From assembly GCF_009469595.2 (NCBI RefSeq), contig NZ_SSXV01000033.1:1-48327 (forward strand): a stretch of DNA of 48,327 bases. The letters run 5' to 3'. Made by a program: the position numbers and the translations under genes. The notes below the pieces were generated by a model. It made no database searches, had not been told where the DNA came from, and worked only from the letters and a program-made list of their open reading frames with translations. Below, piece after piece: positions 22,401-31,400 of the stretch. Position 1 is the first letter of the stretch; the number at the start of each line of letters is the position of its first letter. Source of the stretch: Thauera sp. 2A1. GTDB taxonomy: Bacteria > Pseudomonadota > Gammaproteobacteria > Burkholderiales > Rhodocyclaceae.

Positions 22401-25400
22401 CTCGCCCCCTACCCTCGCTCCGCTCGCATCGTAGATCTGCGCATACACGCCGGCGCCGGAACCGTCGCGGCCGCTGTCGTCGCGCCACACCACCACAAAG
22501 CCGCCATTGGCCAGGCTTGCCACCTCGGGCTCGTACTGGCTGCCCAGCGTGTTGCCATTGACCTGGAACTCGGCCCCCACCGCGCCGCCCTTGGCGTCGT
22601 AGCGCTGGCCGTAGATGCCGTACGAGCTGCCGTCCTGCCCGTTCGAGCGCCACACCACCACGTAGCCGCCGTCGTTGGGCCCCTGCAGGCCCGCCGTCAC
22701 CGGCACGTGCTGTTCGTCCGGCTCGTAGGTGTTGACGTGCTGCTCGCCGAACAGCGGGCTCGCGCCGTCCACCTGCGGCGTCACGTTGATTGCGATCGTG
22801 CGCGGCGTGCTGGTGCCGCCGGCACCGTCGCTGACCTGGATGCTGATCAGGCGCGTTGTGGCCGGATTGCTCGAGGTGTTCTGGTAGGTCAGGTGCTCGA
22901 TCACCGCTTCCACCGCCTGCGCGGTGGCATTGGCGTTGAGATTGACCACCAGATTGCTGCCGTTCGCCCCGGCCGACGCGATGCTGCCGATCACCGTGCC
23001 CTGGTAGCTGACGTTGCCGCCCGACACGCCGACCTGACCGGTGCCGCTACCCGAATTGAGGATGCCGAGCTGATCCTGAGTGAAGGGCAGATCGGGCTGC
23101 TGCTGGCCCGCCGGGATGATGGCCACGACGAGCTGCCCGCCGTTGAAACTGGCCGAATCGGTGTCGCTCAGCCTGACCGCGGCGTCGATCAGTTGCGGCG
23201 CGGCGTTGACCAGGTTCTCGGCGAAGGTGACGCTGGCGGCCACATCCACCAGCTCAGGCGCCGCCGAGCGCACGATCGAGCCCGGCGTGCCCAGGATCTG
23301 GCTGTAGATGCCGTAGGTATTGGGGCCGTTGGCCTCCTGGCCGTAGCTCGCCCAGGTGACGACGAAGTTGCTGCCGCTCAGCCCGGCGATGTCCGGGTAG
23401 TACTGCGTGCTCGCCGTCGTGCTGTTGACCCGCGTCGGGCCGTCGATCTTGGTCCCCACCGCGTCGAACTGCTGCACCAGCACGTCGTAGGTGCTGCCAC
23501 CCGGCGCATTGATGCTGTCCCAGGCGACCACGAAGCCGCCGCTGTCGAGCGCGGTGACGCGCGCAAAGTTGTTGTAGGCCGTGGTGTCGACCGTGCTGAT
23601 GCGGAACTCGCCGCCCGCCTTCGCGCCGCTCGCATCGAAGCGCTGGCCGTAGATCTGGTTGTCCGCCGACCACCACACCGCCACATAGCCGCCCCCGGCC
23701 AGCGCCGCCACATCCTGCCCATACTGGTTGCCGCTGATCGTGGTGTTGACCACCTGCTCGGCCACCGCCTGCGTGCCGCTGGCGTTGAACACCTTGCTGA
23801 ACACGCCGTAGCTGCTGCCGTCGTTGCCGCTCGCATCGCCATACAGCACCACGAACTGCCCGCCCGCCAGCGCCGCCAGGCGCGGGTTGAACTGCGTGCC
23901 CGACGTCGTCGTGTTCAGCGTGAATTCCGCCGTGAGCTCGTTGCCGCTGGCGTCGAAGCGCCGCGCCAGCACGTCGTACACATAGCTCGACGAGGCGTTG
24001 GTGTAGTCGCTACGGTAGGCCACCACGAAGCTGCCATCGCTCAGCCCCACCACCGCCGGCTCGTACTGGCCGCCGGTCGTGCTGGTGTTGATCAGCCGCT
24101 CGCCCCCTACCCTCGCTCCGCTCGCATCGTAGATCTGCGCATACACGCCGGCGCCGGAACCGTCGCGGCCGCTGTCGTCGCGCCACACCACCACAAAGCC
24201 GCCATTGGCCAGGCTCGCCACCTCGGGCTCGTACTGGCTGTTCAGCGTCTGGCTGTTCACCTGGAACTCGGCCCCCACCGCGCCGCCCTTGGCGTCGTAG
24301 CGCTGGCCGTAAATGCCGTACGAGCTGCCGTCCTGCCCGTTCGAGCGCCACACCACCACGTAGCCGCCGTCGTTGGGCCCCTGCAGGCCCGCCGTCACCG
24401 GCACGTGCTGTTCGTCCGGCTCGTAGATGTTGACGTGCTGCTCGCCGAACAACGGGCTCGCACCATCCACCTGCGGCGTCACGTTGATGACCATGTCGCG
24501 CGCCGTGCTTGCATTGGCGGCGCTGTCGGTCAGCACGAAGCGGATGCTGCGGCTGGCGAGCGGGCCGTCCGACGGATTGCTGTAGACCAGGTTCTCCAGC
24601 ACGCGCTCGATCATTTGGTCGGTGGCGCTGGCATTCCAGGTGATCTGCAGATTGTTGCCGTTGGCACCGTTCAGCGTGGCGCTGATCGTGCCGATCTGCA
24701 CGCCTTCGAAATTCACCGCCGTGCCGGACACGCCGACCTGGTTGGCACCGCTGCCCTGGTTGCGAATGGAGAGCTGGTCGTCCACGCGGTTGGACGAACT
24801 CAGGTAGGAGACCGTCAACGTGCCGCCGTTGAAGCTGCCCGCGCCGTTGTAGTTGACCTGCACCGCGCTGTCGAGCACGAAGCCACCGGCCTGGGCCTGC
24901 GCTTCGGTCAGCGTGACGCTGGATTCGACGTCGTCCACGTTCACCGCCGCCGGCGTGATCGTGGGCTGGATCTGGATTTCGACGTTCACCGCATTGCTGA
25001 CGCCGCCGTCGCCGTCGCTGACGCGGAAGCCGACGTAACGATCCGTGGTGCCGGCCGGTGGCGCGGTGTTCTGGTAGGTGATGTTCTGCGCCAGCGCGCG
25101 CACTGCCAGCGGCGTGGCGTTCGCATTCAGACTGATCGTCAGCAAGCCGCTGGCGAACCCGCCGCCGCTGAACGTACCGATCACCACACCGCCGAAGGTG
25201 ACGTCGCTACCCGACACGCCGATCTGGAACGCCGCCGTGCCCTGGTTGCGGATGGCGAGCGCCTCGGTGGCGCTGGCGCCGTTGAGCAAGGTTACGACCA
25301 GGCTGCCGCCGTCGAAATTCGCCGAATCGGCATCCTGCACATCGACGTCGCCGTCGATCACCTGCGCATTGCCGGCGTAGAACGACGAGGTGTTGTCGCT

Positions 25401-28400
25401 GACGAGCACGCGCTGCGCACGGAAGTCATCGAGCACCGGGTTGGCCGACGAACGTGCGAGTTCCGCCGCATTGCCGAACAACTGCTGATAGACACCCGAG
25501 TTGCTGCCGTCCTGGGTATCCGAACGCCAGGCGACGACGAAGTTGTCGCTGCCCAGGTGGGCGATCGCCGGCTCCCACTGGCTGTTGTTGCTGACGAAGC
25601 TGTTGACCCGGCGCTGGCCGTCGATGGCGACACCGCCCGCATCGTATTCGCGGATATAAACGTCGGAATACGAACCGGACCCGCTGACATCGTAGTTATC
25701 GTTGAAGAAGGTGACGACGAAGCCGCCGTTCTCCAACCCGACCACATCGGGCTGGTACTGGCTGCCCACGGTCGATTCGTTGACCATGAACTGAGCACCC
25801 AGCTTGTTGCCGGCTGTGTCGAAACGCTGGCCGAACACCGCATTGCCAGAGCCGTCCTGCGCGCCATCGTCACGCCACACGATGACGAAGCCGCCGCCGG
25901 TCAGCGTGGCGACCTTCGCCTCGTACTGGTTGCTCACGGTGATCGTGTTGGCGAGCGTCTCGCTGCCCTGCGCCACGCCGGCCGAGTTGTAGCGCTGGAA
26001 GTACACGCCGGCGCCGCTGCCATCCTGGTTGTCGGAGCGCCAGCTCACCACGAAGCTGCCGTCGGCCCAGGTCGCCACGTCGCTCTCGTATTGCGAACCG
26101 GTGGTCGTCGTGTTGACACGGAACATGCCACCGTTGGTGGTGCCATCGTTGTTGTAGCGCTGCGCGTACACGCCGAAACCGCTGCCGTCACCGCCGTTGG
26201 CGAGGGCAGCGGACGACTGCCAGGTGACGATGTAGCCGCCGCCGGCGAAGGCGGCGATCGAGGGCATCTCCTGCGTGCTGCTGGTGGACGCGGCATTGAC
26301 CAGGAACTGCACGCCGAGCGCATTGCCGCCGGCATCGAAGCGCTGGCCGTACACGCCATTGCCGCTGCCGTCGGTGCCGTTCTGGTCGGTCCACACGACG
26401 ACGAAGCTGCCGTCGGCCAGACCGGCGACCTTGGTTTCGCGCTGGTTGCCGGCAGTGCCGGTGTTCACGCGGAACTCGGGACCCACCGCCTCGCCGTTTT
26501 CCAGGAAGCGCTGCGCATAGACGCCGTCCTGGTTCGCCGTGCCGTCCTGGCTGCGCGAGATCCAGGTGATGACGTAGCCGCCGCCGGCGAGGTCGGCCAC
26601 CGCCGGCGCCCATTGGTAGTCGAAGGTGAAGGTATTGACCTGTTCCTCGCCATGCACCGCCGGCGCGCCGTCGAGATCGCCGGTGATTGCGATCGTCAGC
26701 GTGCTCGCCGCGCTGCTCCCGCCGTCGCCGTCCGACACCCGCAGCCCCAGCACCCGGCTCGCGTTCGGGCTCGAATCCAGGTTCGCGTAGCCCAGGCGCT
26801 GGATCAGCGCTTCGACCGCCTCCACCGTGGCCGCATTGCTGGTGAAGTCGATGCGCAGGTTCGCGCCGTTGGCCCCGCCACTGATCGTGCCGATCGCCAC
26901 CCCGCCATAGCTCACCGTGCTGCCCGACACGACGATCTGACCCGCCGCAATGCCCTGGCTGACCACACCGAGTTGATCCTCGGCCGCGCCGTTCTGCACG
27001 TAGTACAGGTCCAGCCGGCCGCCGTTGAAGTTGCCCGAGTCCGTGTCGCTCAACCCCACCGCCGCGTCGATCACCTGCAGCCCGGCATTGACCGCGTTCT
27101 CGGCGAAGGTCGCCGTGCCGGTGAAGTCGCCCAGTTGCGGGCTGGCCGAACGCGGCAGCTCGGCCGTGTCGCCGAACAACTGCTGGAAGATGCCGTAGGT
27201 GTTGGGCGTGCCCGCTTCCTGGTTGTAACCGCTCCACACCACCGCGAAGTTGCCCTGCCCCAGGTCCACCACCGACGGCTCGCTCTGCGTGCTCGCCGTC
27301 GTCGTGTTGACCTTGCGCTGGCCATCGACCGGGTTGCCCGCGGCGTCGTATTCGCGGATGTACACGTCGGCCGTCGAGCCGGTGCCGCCCAGGTCGTAGT
27401 TGTCGTTGTAGAAGCTCACCACGAAGCCGCCGGTCGACAGCGCCGTCACATCCGACATGTACTGGCTGCCCGCGGTGGTCTCGTTCACCTGGAACTCGCC
27501 GCCCACCTTGTTGCCGGCGTTGTCGAAGCGCTGCCCGATCACCGCCCAGCCGCTGCCGTCCTGCCCGTTCGACGGCCACACCACGACGAAGCCGCCGCCC
27601 GCCAGCGCTGCCACCATCGGCGCGTACTCGCCGAAGCCATTGTTGCTCTGCGATCCGGCCGTCGTGGTATTGACCAGGAAGCTGCTGCCGAAGCTGTCGG
27701 TCCCCGGCGTATAGATGCGCGCATACACGCCGTCGCTGCTGCCGTCGTTGCTGCCGCTGTCGTTCCACACCACCACCAGGCTGCCGTTCGCAAGCGTCGC
27801 CACGTCGGGCACGTACTGGTTGCCCGTCTGCGCCCCCGCCGCCCCGGGGATCGTGCTGACCCGCGCCTCATTGACGCCCGCGGTCAGGACCTTGTTGCCT
27901 GCATTGTCGAAGCGTTGCAGGTAGATGTCGTGGCTGCTGCCGCCGGTGTTGCCGGTCGAGCTCCACACCACCGCGAAGCCGCCGTCGTAGGCGGTGACGC
28001 TATCGTGATACTGCGTGCTGCTGGTGAAGGTATTGACCAGGAGCTGACCGCCCTGCGCCGCGCCGTCGGCCGCGAAGCGCTGGCCGTACACGCCCCAGGT
28101 GCTGGCGCTATCGTTGCCGAAATCCTGCCAGGTGACGACATAGCCGCCGTTCGACAGCGCCGCGATCTGCGGCCAGCTCTGCTCGTTGGGCGTCACGCTG
28201 TTAACACGGAACTCGGGGCCGATCGCCTCGCCGTTGTTGGCGAAGCGTTGCGCGTAGATGCCCCAGTCACTGCCGTCCTGACCGTTGGACTGCCACACCA
28301 CCACGTAGCTGCCGTCGCCCAGCTTCGCCGCTGCCGGCCACTCCTGATTGCCGGGGCCGTAGGTATTGACCTGGTCCTCGCCATGCACCGCCGGCGCGCC

Positions 28401-31400
28401 GTCCAGGTCGCCCGTCACCGCGATCGTCAGCGTGCTCGCCACGCTGCTGCCGCCGTCGCCGTCCGACACCCGCAGCCCCAGCACCCGGCTCGCGTTCGGG
28501 CTCGAATCCACGTTCGCATAGCCCAGGCGCTGGATCAGCGCCTCCACCGCCTCCACCGTGGCCGCGTTGCTGGTGAAGTCGATGCGCAGGTTCGCGCCGT
28601 TGGCCCCGCCGCTGATCGTGCCGATCGCCACCCCGCCATAGCTCACCGTGCTGCCCGACACGCCGATCTGGCCCGCCGCATTGCCCTGGTTGACCACACC
28701 GAGCTGATCTTCCGCCGCGCCGTTCTGTACATAGTACAGATCCAGCCGGCCGCCGTTGAAGTTGCCCGAGTCCGTATCAGACAGCCCCACCGCCGCGTCG
28801 ATCACCTGAAGCCCGGCATTGACCGCGTTCTCGGCGAAGGTCACCGTCGCATCCACGTCGGCCAGTTGCGGACTGGCCGAGCGCGGCAGCTCCGCCGCGT
28901 CACCATAGAGCTGCTGGAAGATGCCGTAGGTGTTGGCGCTGTCCTGCCCGTAGCCGGCCCACAGCACCGCGAAGTTGCCCTGCCCCAGGTCCACCACCGA
29001 CGGCTCGCTCTGCGTGCTCGCCGTCGTCGTGTTGACCTTGCGCTGGCCATCGACCGGGTTGCCCGCCGCATCGTATTCGCGGATGTACACGTCGGCCGTC
29101 GAGCCGGTGCCGCCCAGGTCGTAGTTGTCGTTGTAGAAGCTCACCACGAAGCCGCCGGTCGACAGCGCCGTCACATCCGACATGTACTGGCTGCCCGCGG
29201 TGGTCTCGTTCACCTGGAACTCGCCGCCCACCTTGTTGCCGGCGTTGTCGAAGCGCTGGCCGATCACCGCCCAGCCGCTGCCGTCCTGCCCGTTCGACGG
29301 CCACACCACGACGAAACCGCCGCCCGCCAGCGCCGCCACCGTCGGTACGTACTCGCCGCCAACACTGCTCTGGGAATTCGTCGTCGTGGTATTGACCAGG
29401 AAGCTGCTGCCGAAGCTGTCGGTCCCCGGCGTGTAGATGCGCGCATACACGCCATCGCCGTTGCCGTCGTTGCCGCCGCCGTCGCTCCACACCACCACCA
29501 GGCTGCCGTTGGCCAGCGTCGCCACGTCAGGCACGTACTGGTTGCCGGTCTGTGCTCCCGCCGCGCCGGGGATCGTGCTGACGCGTGCCTCGTTGACGCC
29601 CGCGGTCAGGACCTTGTTGCCGGCATTGTCGAAGCGCTGCAGGTAGATGTCGTGGCTGCTGCCACCGGTGTTGCCGATCGAACTCCACACCACCGCGAAG
29701 CCACCCGCATAGGCAGTGACGCCGTTATGAAACTGGTTACCGCTGGTGAAGGTATTGACCGGGAACTGCCCGCCCTGCGCCGAGCCGTCGGCGGCAAAGC
29801 GCTGGCCAAAGACTCCCCAGCCGCTGCCGTCGTTGCCGTTGTCCTGCCAGGTGACAACATAGCCCCCATTCGACAGCGCCGCGATCTGCGGCCAGCTCTG
29901 CTCGTTGGGCGTCACCGCATTGACGCGGAACTCAGGGCCGATCGGTTCGCCGTTGTTGCCAAAGCGCTGCGCGTAGATGCCCCAGTCACTGCCGTCCTGG
30001 CCGCCGTTAGACTGCCAGGCAACGACATAGCTGCCGTCAGCCAGCCGTTCGGCAACGACATTTTCCTGATTACCAGGCCCGTAGGTATTGACCTGCTCCT
30101 CGCCATACGCGCGCGGCGCCCCGTCCTCCTCGCGCACCACGTTGATGACGATGGAACCCGGGTTGCTGGCGCCGCCGTCGCCGTCATACACGCGCAGCGC
30201 CACCGTGCGGCTGGCCTGCGGGCTGCTGGCGGTGTTGGCGTAGGTGAGGTTCTGGATCAGCGCCTCGACGCCGTCTACGGTGGCATTGGCGTTGAACGTC
30301 ACCGTGAGCATGCTGCCGTTGGTGCCGCCGCTGATCGTGCCGATCGCCACCGCACCGCCGCCGTAGTTGTAGGTGACCGTGTTGCCGGATACGCCGATCT
30401 GCGCAACGCCGCTGCCCTGATTGCGCACGCCGAGCTGATCCTCAGCGCTCCCGAACTGGGTGTAAAAAATTTCGACACGCCCGCCGTCGAGATTCGCGGA
30501 ATCCAAGTCGGTGACGCTGACCGCCGGATCGAGGACTTGCGGCACGGCGTTGACCAGGTTCTCACCAAAGGTGACCGTGCCGGCGAAATCCCCGAGTTCG
30601 GGGTTGGCCTGGCGCGGCAGCTCCGCCGCGTCGCCGAAGAGCTGTTGATAGATCCCCGAATAGCCGCCGTCGGCCTCCTGGTTGTCCGAGCGCCACACGA
30701 CGACGTAATTGCCGCTGCCGAGCTGGGCGATCGCCGGCTCGGACTGGGCGGTCTGGCCCGCGGTGGGCGTATTCACCTTCATCTGGCTGGTCAGCGCGAC
30801 ACCGGTGGCGGAGTACTCGCGCACATAGATGTCCTGATACGAGCCGCTGCCCGAGGCGTCGTAATTGTCGTTGTACCAGGTCACGACGAAGCCTCCGCCG
30901 TCGAGCGCCTCCACGTCCGGCTGGTACTGGCCGCCGGTCGTCGTCTCGTTGATGCGGAACTCGCCGCCGACCGGCGCACCGGCTGCATCGTAGATCTGGG
31001 CATAGACGCCCGCGCCGCTGCCATCCTGCGAATCGGAACGCCACACGACGACGAAGCCGCCGCCGCCCAGCATCGTCACCTTGGCTTCGTATTGCCCGTT
31101 CGCGGTCGTGGAATTGACGCGGAACTCGCCGCCGGCCAGCGTACCGTCGGCGTTGTAACGCTGCGCGTAGACGCCTGCGCTGCTGCCGTCCTGCGAATCG
31201 GAGCGCCACACGACCACGAAGCGCCCGTCGGCCAGTGCCGCCACGTCGGGCTCGTACTGGCTGCCAGCCGTGGTGGCATTGACGCGGAACTCGTTGACGC
31301 CGTTGGTGAGTACCGGATTGCCGGCGTTGTCGTAGCGCTGGGCATACACGCCGTAGCCGCTGCCATCCTGGCCGTTCGAATACCAGGTGACGACGTAGCC

